Shown: positions 18,969 to 27,695, numbered from the stretch's first letter. The stretch: DNA of 64,000 bases from Streptomyces tubercidicus (GCF_027497495.1 NZ_CP114205.1:7874001-7938000); one strand, 5' to 3'. Numbers and translations: made by a program. The notes: generated from the letters alone by a model not told the origin.

Positions 18969-20081
18969 CTACGCGTCTGCCGCCGCCTGCTTCTTACCGG
19001 CACCGGCCGCCTTCACATCCGCGATCAGCCGCGCCATTCCCTCGTCGAAGCGGGTCCGGTACTTCTTCACCTGCTCCTCGCTCAGCTGCTCCGATCCGAA
19101 CGTATGCGCGAAGTCGATGAGGTTGAGCTTCGCCGCGGCCGCCGGGCTTTCCGTTGCCGGCTGCTCGTCCACCGCGATCAGTACGCTCGCCGCGATGAAG
19201 GCGAGGCCGGAGTCACCGGCGGCCGCCCTGACGTGGGTCAGCTTCTCCACCAGCGCGTCATAGACGCTGGGCTCCGGCGAAAAACCCTGCACAATCTGCT
19301 CGGACTCCCGCCCGATGGCGCGTCGGCTCCCCTTGAGGCCCGTACCGCCGACCGCCCGATAGCCGCGGTCCGCGGAGCCGGTCACCTTGTCGGCGGCCTT
19401 CAGCTTCATCTTCTTCTTCCAGGCGTCGGCCTTCGACATGGAGGTGAGCAACTCCTGCTTGCTCGCTGTGCTTTCACCCACCTTGATGTCGAGAACCTTC
19501 GGCATCTTCATGCCGAACGTCAGGTTGTCGATGTAGATGTGAGTCGAGTCGTCGCCCTCGCCCTTTTCGCCGTCCATCGTCCGCACCTGCTCGGCGGTGT
19601 ACGAGTTCGGGACCACCCCGTCCAGAGCGGGGTGCTTGCCCGCGCGCATATCGGCGTAGAAACCCCGCTCCACGTCGTTCGTGGGTTTCTCCTTGATTTT
19701 CCCGCCGGCCCGGTCCGTGATCCCGCCGTGCCCGCCGGTCGTTTCTTCCTGCGCCCGCTGGACGACCTCGCCGGGCGCAGCTCCGCGCTGGACGGTTTCC
19801 CGGCCGGTGGCCCCGCTCGCCCCGCCCCGCCGCCCGTCTTCGACCAGCCGTGAAACGGCGGCGTTCCCGGCGGTGCGCTGCAGAGCCAGCAGCGCCGCCG
19901 GGACGGAGTCGGCCTCGGCGGCCGGCGGACGCGCCCCCGTGGTGGCCGGGCGCGCTGTTGCCCGCCGTTTACGGTCCTCGTCCGCGCTCGCGCCCCGGTC
20001 CCTGTTCGCGTACAGCTCTGCCCCCTCCTGCGGGCCTCCCCGGCGCGCAACCAGTCGATGGGTGTCGTGGTGTGGTGGCAC
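18969..20081 (-). CDS. Inositol polyphosphate kinase-like protein with [10 protein letters not shown] (eCIS-effector-like) N-terminus
   Basis: 370 residues from a GTG at 20081. Residues 64-79 read [16 protein letters not shown], a motif seen at the N-terminus of many actinobacterial DUF4157/eCIS-associated and toxin proteins, followed by VQR-type repeats (97-110). Residues about 140-355 show the inositol polyphosphate kinase order: PKVLDIKVG at 194-202 exactly fits PxxxDxKx[13 protein letters not shown] at 295-306 matches the SSLL strand; NLIDFAHTF at 320-328 matches the IDFAH metal/catalytic motif. IPKs phosphorylate inositol phosphates in eukaryotes. Delivery as an injected effector is inference; there is no signal peptide, and no eCIS structural gene is in the window. 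Two hairpins separate it from metE. Confidence 0.8.
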   Translation of the reverse strand: MPPHHDTHRLVARRGGPQEGAELYANRDRGASADEDRKRRATARPATTGARPPAAEADSVPAALLALQRTAGNAAVSRLVEDGRRGGASGATGRETVQRGAAPGEVVQRAQEETTGGHGGITDRAGGKIKEKPTNDVERGFYADMRAGKHPALDGVVPNSYTAEQVRTMDGEKGEGDDSTHIYIDNLTFGMKMPKVLDIKVGESTASKQELLTSMSKADAWKKKMKLKAADKVTGSADRGYRAVGGTGLKGSRRAIGRESEQIVQGFSPEPSVYDALVEKLTHVRAAAGDSGLAFIAASVLIAVDEQPATESPAAAAKLNLIDFAHTFGSEQLSEEQVKKYRTRFDEGMARLIADVKAAGAGKKQAAADA

Positions 20082-20117
20082 CAGGAAACGCAGACGACTG
20101 CCGCGCTGTGAAGGTAC

Positions 20118-20150
20118 GACGGGGCAAGAATGCGGGCATCTTGCCCCGTC
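20118..20150 (-). terminator. Second of two tandem terminator hairpins downstream of metE
   Basis: GACGGGGCAAGA pairs perfectly with TCTTGCCCCGTC across a 9-base loop. It lies between the metE stop and the IPK-like gene, so the IPK-like gene probably has its own promoter. Confidence 0.65.
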
Positions 20151-20152
20151 GG

Positions 20153-20184
20153 TCCGGGCCGGACAGTCAGGTATCCGGCCCGGA
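20153..20184 (-). terminator. First of two tandem terminator hairpins downstream of metE
   Basis: TCCGGGCCGGA pairs perfectly with TCCGGCCCGGA across a 10-base loop, 12 bases after the metE stop codon. Confidence 0.7.
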
Positions 20185-20195
20185 TTCCAGGGTTG

Positions 20196-22520
20196 TCAGG
20201 AGCCTTCGGCGGCCAGCTCGGCGCGGATCTCACGGGCGGCGGCGACCAGGTTCTCCAGGGAGGCCCGGGTCTCGGGCCAGCCGCGGGTCTTCAGTCCGCA
20301 GTCCGGGTTGACCCACAGCCGCTCGGCCGGGATCGCCTCAAGTCCCTTACGGAGAAGGCTGGCGGCCTCTTCGGCGCTGGGGACGCGCGGCGAGTGGATG
20401 TCATAAACGCCGGGACCGGCCTCCCGGGGATAGCCGTGCCCGGCCAGTTCACGCGCGACCTGCATATGGGAGCGGGCGGCCTCCAGGCTGATGACGTCGG
20501 CGTCCAGGGCATCGATGGCCTGGACGATGTCGCCGAACTCCGCGTAGCACATATGGGTGTGGATCTGGGTGTCCGGCCGCACGCCGCTGGTGGTCAGGCG
20601 GAATGCCTCGGTCGCCCAGTCCAGGTAGGCGGTGTGCTTGGCGGCGCGCAGCGGCAGTGTCTCGCGCAGCGCGGGCTCATCGACCTGGATCACCGAAGTG
20701 CCCGCCGTCTCCAGGTCGTTGACCTCGTCGCGCAGGGCGAGGGCCACCTGGCGGGCGGTGTCGCCCAGCGGCTGGTCGTCGCGGACGAAGGACCAGGCGA
20801 GCATGGTGACCGGCCCGGTGAGCATGCCCTTGACGGGCCGCTCGGTGAGCGACTGCGCGTAGCGGGTCCAGCGCACGGTCATCGGTTCGGGACGGGAGAT
20901 GTCCCCGGCGAGCACCGGCGGGCGGACGTAGCGGGTGCCGTAGGACTGCACCCAGCCGTGCTGGGTGGCGAGGTAGCCGGTGAGCTGCTCGGCGAAGTAC
21001 TGGACCATGTCATTGCGTTCCGGCTCGCCGTGCACCAGGACGTCGATCCCGGCCTTCTCCTGGAAGGAGAGCACCTCCCGGATCTCGTCCTTGATCCGTT
21101 CCTCGTAGCCGGCCGTGTCGATCCGACCGGCCCGCAGATCGGCCCGTGCCGTGCGCAGCTCGGTGGTCTGCGGGAACGAACCGATCGTCGTCGTGGGCAG
21201 CAGCGGGAGTCCGAGGTGCGCGCGCTGGGCGGCGGTCCGTTCGGCATACGGCTGGGAGCGGCGGCCGTCGGCGTCGGTGACGGCGGCGGTGCGGGCCCGT
21301 ACGGCGGGGTCGTGGGTCAGCGCGGAACCGGCCCGGGAAGCGAGGTCGGCGCGGTTCGCGGCGAGTTCGGCGGCGATGGACCCGGTGCCCCGCGCCAGGC
21401 CGCGCGCCAGGACGGCGATCTCCTCGGTCTTCTGCCGGGCGAAGGCCAGCCAGCGGGCGATCTGCGGATCGATATCGCGCTCGGCGGTGGCGTCCAGCGG
21501 TACGTGCAGCAGCGAGCAGGACGCCGAGACATCGACGTGGTCGGCGAGCCCGAGGAGCGTGCCCAGCGTGGACAGCGACTTCCCGTAGTCGTTGATCCAG
21601 ACATTGCGGCCGTTGACGACGCCGGCGACCAGACGCTTACCCGGCAGTCCGCCGGCCGCGGCGAGGTCCCGCAGGTTGGCGGCGCCCGACTCGGTGAAGT
21701 CGACGGCCAGGCCCTCGACGGGCGCCTTGGCCAGGACGGGCAGCGCGTCGCCGAGCCGGCCGAAGTACGAGGCGACCAGCAGCTTCGGCCGGTCGGTGGC
21801 GCTCCCGAGCTCACGGTAGGCGCGCGCGGCGGCGTTCAGCTCGGCCGGTGTGCGGTCCTGGACCAGCGCGGGCTCGTCCAGCTGCACCCACTCGGCGCCC
21901 GCCGCACGCAGATCGGCGAGGATCTCGGCGTACACCGGGAGGAGCCGGTCGAGCAGGGTCAGCGGCTCGAAGTCCGCGGCCACTCCCGGCGCGGGCTTGG
22001 CCAGCAGGAGGTAGGTGACCGGCCCGACGAGGACCGGGCGGGCGGCGTGGCCGAGGGCGACGGCCTCCTGGAGTTCCGCGACCTGCTTGCCGGAGTCAGC
22101 GGTGAAGACGGTGTCCGGGCCGAGCTCGGGGACCAGGTAGTGGTAGTTGGTGTCGAACCACTTGGTCATCTCCAGCGGGGCGACGTCCTGGGTGCCCCGT
22201 GCCATCGCGAAGTAGCCGTCCAGGGCGTCGGCGCCGACCGCCGCGCGGTGCCGCTCGGGAACGGCGCCGACCATGACACTGGTGTCCAGGACATGGTCGT
22301 AGTACGAGAAATCACCGGACGGCACTTCATGGATTCCGGCGTCGGCCAGCTGCTGCCAGTGGGAACGGCGCAGATCTGCCGCCGTCTGCCGGAGGGCGTC
22401 GGCGCTGACGCGGCCCTTCCAGTAGCCCTCGATGGCCTTCTTCAGTTCCCGGTGCTGTCCCTGGCGGGGGTAGCCGTACACGGTGGCCCGTGCTGCCGCG
22501 GCTGCGGACTTCGCTGTCAC
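20196..22520 (-). CDS. metE: Cobalamin-independent methionine synthase MetE
   Basis: 774 residues, the family's normal length. It catalyses methyl transfer from 5-methyltetrahydropteroyl-triglutamate to homocysteine, the last step of methionine synthesis without B12. Visible motifs include the zinc/homocysteine region [17 protein letters not shown] and [14 protein letters not shown], plus [11 protein letters not shown] and the C-terminal [12 protein letters not shown] with the zinc Cys. The start is the GTG at 22520, preceded by AAGGAG at short spacing; the open frame runs on upstream to 22742 but enters the riboswitch. It is regulated by the cobalamin riboswitch just upstream, so B12 should switch it off in favour of MetH. 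Confidence 0.97.
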   Translation of the reverse strand: MTAKSAAAAARATVYGYPRQGQHRELKKAIEGYWKGRVSADALRQTAADLRRSHWQQLADAGIHEVPSGDFSYYDHVLDTSVMVGAVPERHRAAVGADALDGYFAMARGTQDVAPLEMTKWFDTNYHYLVPELGPDTVFTADSGKQVAELQEAVALGHAARPVLVGPVTYLLLAKPAPGVAADFEPLTLLDRLLPVYAEILADLRAAGAEWVQLDEPALVQDRTPAELNAAARAYRELGSATDRPKLLVASYFGRLGDALPVLAKAPVEGLAVDFTESGAANLRDLAAAGGLPGKRLVAGVVNGRNVWINDYGKSLSTLGTLLGLADHVDVSASCSLLHVPLDATAERDIDPQIARWLAFARQKTEEIAVLARGLARGTGSIAAELAANRADLASRAGSALTHDPAVRARTAAVTDADGRRSQPYAERTAAQRAHLGLPLLPTTTIGSFPQTTELRTARADLRAGRIDTAGYEERIKDEIREVLSFQEKAGIDVLVHGEPERNDMVQYFAEQLTGYLATQHGWVQSYGTRYVRPPVLAGDISRPEPMTVRWTRYAQSLTERPVKGMLTGPVTMLAWSFVRDDQPLGDTARQVALALRDEVNDLETAGTSVIQVDEPALRETLPLRAAKHTAYLDWATEAFRLTTSGVRPDTQIHTHMCYAEFGDIVQAIDALDADVISLEAARSHMQVARELAGHGYPREAGPGVYDIHSPRVPSAEEAASLLRKGLEAIPAERLWVNPDCGLKTRGWPETRASLENLVAAAREIRAELAAEGS

Positions 22521-22684
22521 GGAACTCTCCTTCGCGAGATGTCTCGTTGAGGTCCGGAGACGGAACGGGAGCGCGAAGGAACGACCACCGGGCGGACCAC
22601 GCCACGGTGTCGCCGCGGGTGCCGCTCGATATGTACGCCGACCCGCCCACGAGGTCACCGGAATGGCCGCACACAAACGTCGTA

Positions 22685-22898
22685 TGCGGGCAACGGGCAG
22701 GTCTTCGGACTCGCGGGCCCGTCTCGTACGCGTACGAGACACCTACTGGCCGTCGCTTCCCAGACCCGACCCGGGCCCAGTGCGTATGACGGCGGTCGTT
22801 CCCACTCACCGCTGCGGGGCAGTCCCGGATTCCCACCGGGTTCCCTCTTACGACGCTCCCGCCTGGCGGACGGGACGAACCAGCTGCACCCGTCACCC
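22685..22898 (-). ncRNA. Cobalamin (AdoCbl) riboswitch controlling metE
   Basis: Read on the minus strand the leader shows the class landmarks in order: a 5' stem near 22898, GGGAACCCGGTG, GGGAATCCGGGACTGCCCC, GCAGCGGTGAGTGGGAA, then GGCCAGTAGGTG and the closing GCGAGTCCGAAGACCTGCC. These are the conserved B12-element boxes. A long stem of GTCTCGTACG with CGTACGAGAC (22721-22740) forms the peripheral hairpin. The 165 bases between it and the GTG hold the expression platform. B12 binding would repress metE. Confidence 0.92.
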
Positions 22899-23085
22899 TA
22901 GAGGGACAACCTGCGGGCGCGCACCCCTGGGTCCGCGATGTGGTCAGCGATTCCGGGGGGAGGGGAAGGAAGCGGGGGGCCGCGAGGAAGACTTCTGCAC
23001 GCGGCTGGCACTGCCCCGAGTAGAGGACTCAACCTGTCCTCAATCCGTGGAACGGTGAGATGGAACGGTGAGTCACCGCAGCCCG

Positions 23086-23124
23086 GTAACCCAAGCCAGT
23101 AACCCAAGCCAGTAACCGAAGCCA
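23086..23124 (+). repeat. Three tandem 13-bp repeats upstream of the AlkZ-like gene
   Basis: GTAACCCAAGCCA at 23086 and 23099 is followed by GTAACCGAAGCCA at 23112, with no spacer, ending immediately before the AAGGAG ribosome site. The unit is not a multiple of three and lies in the leader, so it may be a slippage-prone leader element. Confidence 0.75.
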
Positions 23125-23131
23125 AGGAGCC

Positions 23132-24343
23132 ATGGATGTCCCTGAGCCACCGCGTGCTACCACCCGTCTGCTGCCGTCCCGCGCGCGACGCGGCGCAGAC
23201 GTCCGGCCGACGAGCGCGCGGCGGTGTGACGCGATGACCGTTCTCGACACCCGTGCCCTCAACCGCGCCACTCTCGCCCGGCAGTTGCTGCTGGCCCGCA
23301 GCGACGTACCGGCCCGCGATGCTGTCGCGCACCTCTGCGGGCTGCAGGCGCAGGAACCACAAGAGCCATTCGCCGGACTGTGGTCCAGACTGCGTCACTT
23401 CAAGTCCGCTGATCTGGATGAGCTGTTGACTGGACGCCAGGTAGTGCGTACCCACCTGATGCGCCGCACCGTCCACCTCGTCACGGCCGAGGACGTACTG
23501 GCCTGGCGGGCCCGCCATGACGCCATGCTGCGCCAGCGGGTGCTGACCACCTACCGCCGCGAACTCGCCGGGATCGACCCGGAAGAGGTCGCCGCGGCAG
23601 GCAGGGCGGTCATGGCCGACGGCCGCCCCCGCAGCATGGCCGAACTCGTCCAGGCACTCGCCGACCGCTGGCCCGCGCCACCGCGCCGGGTGCTGGGCGA
23701 GCTGCTCGTCGCCGCCCTCATCCCGATGGCCCAACTGCCGCCGCGCGGGCTGTGGCGCACTACAGCAGGCGTACGCAATGTGCCTCTCTCCCTCTGGCTG
23801 GGGCGCGAGATCGCGCCACCGGCAACGGCCGACTCCGACCCCACCGGACAAGCACTGGTACGGCGCTATCTGGCCGCGTACGGCCCCGCCGCCACGGCCG
23901 ATCTGCGCGCCTGGTGCGGCCTCACCGGGCTCCCCGCCGCGGTCAAAGCCCTGCGCGAAGACCTCATCACCTTCCGCGACGAACGGGGCCGCGAACTGCT
24001 GGACCTCCCCGACGCCCCGCGCCCCGACCCGGACACCCCCGCGCCCGTGAGGTTCCTTCCGGCCTTCGACAACGCGATCCTCGGCTACCACGACCGCAGC
24101 CGCATCATCGACGACGCCCACCGTGGCCTGTCGGTCGCCGGTGAGCGTGTCGTCCTGGTGGACGGGCGGGTGTCCGCCACCTGGACCGTGCGGGACAACC
24201 TGCTCGTCATCAGCCCGCTTCGGGCGTTCTCTGCGGCCGATCGCAGCGCCGTCACCGAAGAGGGCCAGGCGCTGGCGATGTTTCTGACCGACGGCGACAA
24301 CGACCGCGTACGGATCAATCCGGTGGCCGACCCCACGCAGTAA
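23132..24343 (+). CDS. Winged-helix DNA-binding protein, AlkZ-like (HTH_42) DNA glycosylase family
   Basis: 403 residues from the ATG at 23132; a second in-frame ATG at 23234 gives the more usual family N-terminus (MTVLDTRALNRATLARQLLL) and may be the real start. Family marks are HLCGLQAQEPQEPFAGLWSR, which includes the QxQ catalytic motif (Q-A-Q) of AlkZ, followed by VRTHLMRRTVHLVTAEDVLAW, GLWRTT and FLPAFDNAILGYHDRSRI. AlkZ-type glycosylases unhook bulky or crosslinked DNA adducts and often confer self-resistance to a DNA-damaging metabolite; AlkX/YcaQ-like members are general repair enzymes. Which subgroup applies is not decidable by eye. No biosynthetic cluster is adjacent. Confidence 0.8.
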   Translation: MDVPEPPRATTRLLPSRARRGADVRPTSARRCDAMTVLDTRALNRATLARQLLLARSDVPARDAVAHLCGLQAQEPQEPFAGLWSRLRHFKSADLDELLTGRQVVRTHLMRRTVHLVTAEDVLAWRARHDAMLRQRVLTTYRRELAGIDPEEVAAAGRAVMADGRPRSMAELVQALADRWPAPPRRVLGELLVAALIPMAQLPPRGLWRTTAGVRNVPLSLWLGREIAPPATADSDPTGQALVRRYLAAYGPAATADLRAWCGLTGLPAAVKALREDLITFRDERGRELLDLPDAPRPDPDTPAPVRFLPAFDNAILGYHDRSRIIDDAHRGLSVAGERVVLVDGRVSATWTVRDNLLVISPLRAFSAADRSAVTEEGQALAMFLTDGDNDRVRINPVADPTQ

Positions 24344-24647
24344 TCCCCTGGCCTCCTTTTGACGGCCCCGGCGGCATTCGCCCGTCCGTACGTTCCACCG
24401 AATTCGAACTCGCGGTGTAATTCGAGAATTACCGCCGTCCCAACTTCCGCGTCCTGCCAGGGCATTTCATGGCTACCGGCGCCGGCAAGGGAGCTCATCC
24501 AGCCAAGGCCGATATTCCAGCCGATTTCTTTCCGCTCTCTCGCGAATGCCCCGACGCCCGTGCTGTCCTTGTCGGAGTCGGTCCAAGGTGGGGCACTGCA
24601 GCGGAGTAGGTCCCGAAATGCCATGGGCCGAGGGAAGGGGAAAAGGA
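24344..24647. other. Lower-GC intergenic region before the unknown cassette
   Basis: The GC content drops in the CGAATTCGAACTCG / GTAATTCGAGAATT area (24400-24430), where a partial inverted repeat around AATTCGA is seen. No gene with a ribosome site or family match is present; it probably contains the promoter of the gene at 24648. Confidence 0.45.
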
Positions 24648-24968
24648 ATGACCACTGGAATCAGAGGCTGCGACAACCAGTCGAACTCGTATGTGTCCTT
24701 CGTCAACGAAGAGCACGCCGGGGACAGTGAGTCCGTGAACCCGAGGTCGTACAGCGATGCCTATGCGTGGATCTCGCAGCACAAAGAGAAACCGTTGAGC
24801 GTCCAGACCGGTCGAGGGCGGTGCATCCTCTGGGACGACGACTGGAAGGTCAAGGGACAGTGGGATGACGGCAAGGGGGAGTTCATCCTCGCCAACGTCC
24901 AGAGCAGTCCGCAGGACTATCGCATGACGGTGAGCACCACGGGCGACATCAGTCTCTCCGCGGTCTGA
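24648..24968 (+). CDS. Uncharacterised small protein, first gene of a two-gene cassette
   Basis: 106 residues starting at the ATG preceded by AAAAGGA. I do not recognise a family. The sequence is polar and beta-strand-like, with one Cys near the N-terminus (IRGCDNQSNSYVSFVN) and one in the middle (GRGRCILWDDDWKVKGQWDD), ending ANVQSSPQDYRMTVSTTG. There is no signal peptide or membrane segment. Asn/Asp/Ser content is higher than in neighbouring proteins, and GC is lower, hinting at recent transfer. The next gene follows after 40 bp in the same direction and both end before a strong terminator, so they form an operon. Confidence 0.7.
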   Translation: MTTGIRGCDNQSNSYVSFVNEEHAGDSESVNPRSYSDAYAWISQHKEKPLSVQTGRGRCILWDDDWKVKGQWDDGKGEFILANVQSSPQDYRMTVSTTGDISLSAV

Positions 24969-25008
24969 TCCGCGGGGACGAGACAAAAGAGGGGGATGGG
25001 GAACCGTC

Positions 25009-25275
25009 ATGCCCATGAATAACTGGAGTATCACCAATGCCATGGAGAACCGAACGGGGAACTGGGTGTACTACATCTGTACCGCCGTGTCCGCCTTCGC
25101 CAATCTCCACTTCAGCCGCCATGTCGACAACCCCGCCGAAGACCATATGGCGACGAACGACGGAGCCTATTACTACTACGGGGTGACCGGCACGTTCAAT
25201 CAGGCAGCCCAACTGGCCGATCAGTCCGTCCGGCAAATGCTGGTCGATGCCTGGAACGACTACTTCAAGGTGTAG
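25009..25275 (+). CDS. Uncharacterised small protein, second gene of a two-gene cassette
   Basis: 88 residues, rich in Asn, Tyr and aromatic residues (NWVYYICTAVSAFANLHF; AYYYYGVTGTF), ending VDAWNDYFKV. The weakly hydrophobic stretch near residues 18-32 is too polar to be a confident membrane helix, and no signal peptide is seen. AGAGGGGGATGGGG lies upstream of the ATG at 25009. No family is recognised. The 40-bp gap to the preceding small gene and the shared terminator suggest that the two products act together; toxin/immunity, lectin-like or signalling functions are all possible and unsupported. Confidence 0.7.
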   Translation: MPMNNWSITNAMENRTGNWVYYICTAVSAFANLHFSRHVDNPAEDHMATNDGAYYYYGVTGTFNQAAQLADQSVRQMLVDAWNDYFKV

Positions 25276-25281
25276 GCCGAC

Positions 25282-25329
25282 TCGGCCGCGGACGAGGTGG
25301 GGGAGACCCGCCGTCTCGTCCGCGGCCGA
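25282..25329 (+). terminator. Strong bidirectional terminator after the small cassette
   Basis: TCGGCCGCGGACGAG and CTCGTCCGCGGCCGA form a perfect 15-bp stem with an 18-base loop, six bases after the stop at 25275. It also lies downstream of the convergent membrane protein gene ending at 25357. Confidence 0.8.
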
Positions 25330-25356
25330 ACGCGTCCTTACTTCCCCCCGGTTCCG

Positions 25357-25602
25357 CTACCGCGACTGCGAGACGATCAGAACGATTCCGTAGCAGGCCA
25401 GGGCCGCGCAGACGGCGAAGCAGAGCACCGCCGTCGCCTTTGCCAGCGCATCCGCCGTACCCGCGGGTTCGGCGCCGGACGGCTGCTCCTTCCGGGGCCG
25501 GGTCAGTGCGGCAAGTCCGAAGGAGAAGGCCCCGACGAGCAGGATGACGACGGTCAGGCTGGTGGCGCAGACCGCGGCGAGCGCATCCCAGTCGATGTGC
25601 AT
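25357..25602 (-). CDS. Small two-helix membrane protein downstream of pit
   Basis: 81 residues with two clear hydrophobic helices, CATSLTVVILLVGAFSFGLA (12-31) and ATAVLCFAVCAALACYGIVL (57-76), linked by a polar loop RPRKEQPSGAEPAG. It follows the phosphate transporter gene by 82 bp in the same direction, so it may be an accessory of that transporter. Small proteins of this shape often lie next to Pit genes in Streptomyces; function unknown. Confidence 0.7.
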   Translation of the reverse strand: MHIDWDALAAVCATSLTVVILLVGAFSFGLAALTRPRKEQPSGAEPAGTADALAKATAVLCFAVCAALACYGIVLIVSQSR

Positions 25603-25684
25603 GGCTTCGGTCTTCTCCTCTCGTGTCTGATGAAACTGCCGCTCCGGCGCCGGTCCTCCCGACGGTGGTGCGGAGGTCCCGGCG

Positions 25685-26824
25685 TCAGGGTGCGAGGCTG
25701 TCGGCCTGCTGCGCTTCCCGGTCGGGTGGCTGGTTGACGTTGTCCGCGTGGACGGGCTTGCGCCGGGAGAGTGCGTACATCCCGCTGACCGCTGCCACGG
25801 CCGCTCCCGCCACCAGCACCAGACCGATGTCCCCGCGCCCGGCCAGCCAGGCCGCGACACCTCCGGCGGACGCGGCCGCGGGGAGGGTCAGGACCCAGGA
25901 CACCGCGATCCGGCCGGCCACTCCCCAACGGACCTCGGCCAGCTTCCGGCCGAGGCCGGCGCCGAGGATTCCGCCCGCGCAGACCTGGGTGGTCGACAGC
26001 GGAAAGCCCATGTGGGAGGAGACCAGGATGACGGTGGTGGCGGTGGTCTCCGCGGTGAATCCCTGCGGTGATTCGATATCGGTGAGCCCCTTGCCCATCG
26101 TCCTGATGATCCGCCAGCCACCCGCATAGGTGCCGAGCGAGATCGCCAGCCCCGCGCTGAGCGTCACCCACCACGGCGGTCCGGAGCCCTGGCCGAGCAC
26201 ACCGGCGGCGATCAGGGTCAGGGTGATCACGCCCATGGTCTTCTGCGCGTCGTTGGTGCCGTGGGCCAGCGCGACCAGTGAGGCGGAGCCGATCTGCCCG
26301 ACACGAAAACCACGGCTGACCGGTCCGCTCGGCGAGCGCTGGGTGAGTACGTAGGCGAGGTAGGTCGCCAGCAGCGAGGTCAGACAGGCCAGCACGGGGG
26401 AGACGATGGCGGGGATCACGATCTTCTCCACGACCTGCCCGAACCGGACCGCATCGCCGCCCGATCCGACCCACACCGCGCCGATCAGACCTCCGAACAG
26501 CGCATGTGAGGAACTGGACGGTAGTCCCGCAAGCCAGGTGACCATGTTCCAGAGGATCGCGCCGATCAGTCCCGCGAAGATCATCGTGAGGCTGACCGCT
26601 TTGTCGTCCACGATGCCGCCGGAGATCGTCCTGGCGACCGTGGTGGACAGGAACGCGCCTACGAGGTTGAGCACCCCCGCGACCGCGACGGCGACCCGCG
26701 GCGCCAGCGCCCCGGTGGCGATGGAGGTCGCCATCGAGTTGGCCGTGTCGTGGAACCCGTTGGTGAAGTCGAAGGCCAGCGCCGTGATGATCACCGCGAC
26801 AAGCAGTACAGAGACGCCGTCCAC
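25685..26824 (-). CDS. Low-affinity inorganic phosphate transporter, Pit family
   Basis: 379 residues and about ten membrane segments. The two Pit repeats are recognisable: FDFTNGFHDTANSMATSIAT in the first half (GFHDxANSMA signature) and LVALAHGTNDAQKTMGVITL in the second. Pit proteins import metal-phosphate complexes with protons. No DUF47/PhoU-like partner gene is adjacent. Two exact 11-bp direct repeats lie just upstream (26845-26873) and may be an activator site. Confidence 0.93.
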   Translation of the reverse strand: MDGVSVLLVAVIITALAFDFTNGFHDTANSMATSIATGALAPRVAVAVAGVLNLVGAFLSTTVARTISGGIVDDKAVSLTMIFAGLIGAILWNMVTWLAGLPSSSSHALFGGLIGAVWVGSGGDAVRFGQVVEKIVIPAIVSPVLACLTSLLATYLAYVLTQRSPSGPVSRGFRVGQIGSASLVALAHGTNDAQKTMGVITLTLIAAGVLGQGSGPPWWVTLSAGLAISLGTYAGGWRIIRTMGKGLTDIESPQGFTAETTATTVILVSSHMGFPLSTTQVCAGGILGAGLGRKLAEVRWGVAGRIAVSWVLTLPAAASAGGVAAWLAGRGDIGLVLVAGAAVAAVSGMYALSRRKPVHADNVNQPPDREAQQADSLAP

Positions 26825-26844
26825 CGCGTCGGGCCTCCCGTCCG

Positions 26845-26873
26845 GAGTGACGTTCTCGTGCAGAGTGACGTTC
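26845..26873 (-). promoter_or_regulatory. Direct repeat upstream of pit
   Basis: GAGTGACGTTC occurs at 26845-26855 and again at 26863-26873 (18-bp period), i.e. GAACGTCACTC twice on the coding strand, only 21 bases before the pit start. The TCAC core is reminiscent of PHO-box units, but the 18-bp spacing is not the usual contiguous 11-bp arrangement, so PhoP control is uncertain. Confidence 0.45.
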
Positions 26874-27042
26874 CGTGTGCCCGAAGTGGCACGGTTATTG
26901 ACGGTATGTCATTGGTTGCGGTGTGGGTGCCAGGCCGCTGTGCGGCTCCGTTGGGCGTGTCGCAGGGGTTTACGGGGCGCGCAGGGGCTGCCCGGTGAGT
27001 CGTGCAGGGACGCCCGGTGACCGGGGTTTCCGCCCGCCGGTG

Positions 27043-27546
27043 TCACGGCCGGGCAGCGGCCTTGAACGCGGTGACGACGTCCGCGGTGGCGACGATGGCA
27101 TGGGCGAAGGTGGGGCCGTTCAACTCATGTGCGGCGTGCATCATGGCGGGCTGCACGGCAGCGGTGGCATCGCGCACCAGGGTGACGTGGTAGCCGAGTT
27201 CCATCGCGAAGCGGCTGGTGGACTCGATGCAGGTGTTCGCCAGCAGTCCGATCGTCACGACATGGGTGATGCCGTGCTGTCTCAGCTGGGCATCCAGATC
27301 GGTATTCGCGAACCCGCTCTGTGCCCAGTGCTCGTGGGCGACTACCTCACCCGACTGGGGCTGGAAGTCGGGATGGAACTCTCCGCCCCAGGTACCCAGG
27401 GCGAACGTGTGCCGCCCTCGTGTCGCACCTCGATGTATCGGGCAACTACAGCGCCACCGTCGGCAGACGCGGCCGCTCGGCCTGTACCGCCTGTCGTCGA
27501 TGCGCTTGAGCCACGGCAGCGGATGGGAGTGGTGGGGATCCGGGTG
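27043..27546 (-). pseudogene. Isochorismatase-family cysteine hydrolase, N-terminus lost
   Basis: The open frame runs from a TAA at 27547-27549 to the stop at 27043 and encodes about 165 residues of typical family sequence: PLPWLKRIDDRRYRPSG, RHTFALGTWGGEFHPDF, AHEHWAQSGFANTDLDAQL, then VVTIGLLANTCIESTSRFAM with the catalytic Cys and ELGYHVTLVRDATAAV. The N-terminal part with the catalytic Asp is absent, and no ATG, GTG or TTG precedes the conserved region. The only ATG in frame gives a 71-residue C-terminal scrap. The segment RVCRRWRCSCPIHRGATR in the middle looks scrambled. This is a decayed gene. Confidence 0.75.
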
Positions 27547-27695
27547 TTAGTGCGGCCATTGGAATTGCTTATCGCCTCGGTCGGCCGTGGGGTCCGGCCC
27601 AGCGCAGGGCGGGGTGGCCGGGGCGGCGTTTGGATGAGGCGTGAGGGTTGCTCATGCCCATCGGTCTCCCGGCCGGGTGCGAAGGGGAATGCGTC

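Noticed and set aside
22898-24121. Long minus-strand open frame of 407 codons
   Set aside because: It mirrors the AlkZ-like gene, which has family motifs; the minus frame is only an effect of GC-biased third positions.
24085-24624. Minus-strand open frame of 179 codons before the small cassette
   Set aside because: No family resemblance, the end lies antisense in the AlkZ-like gene, and no ribosome site was seen.
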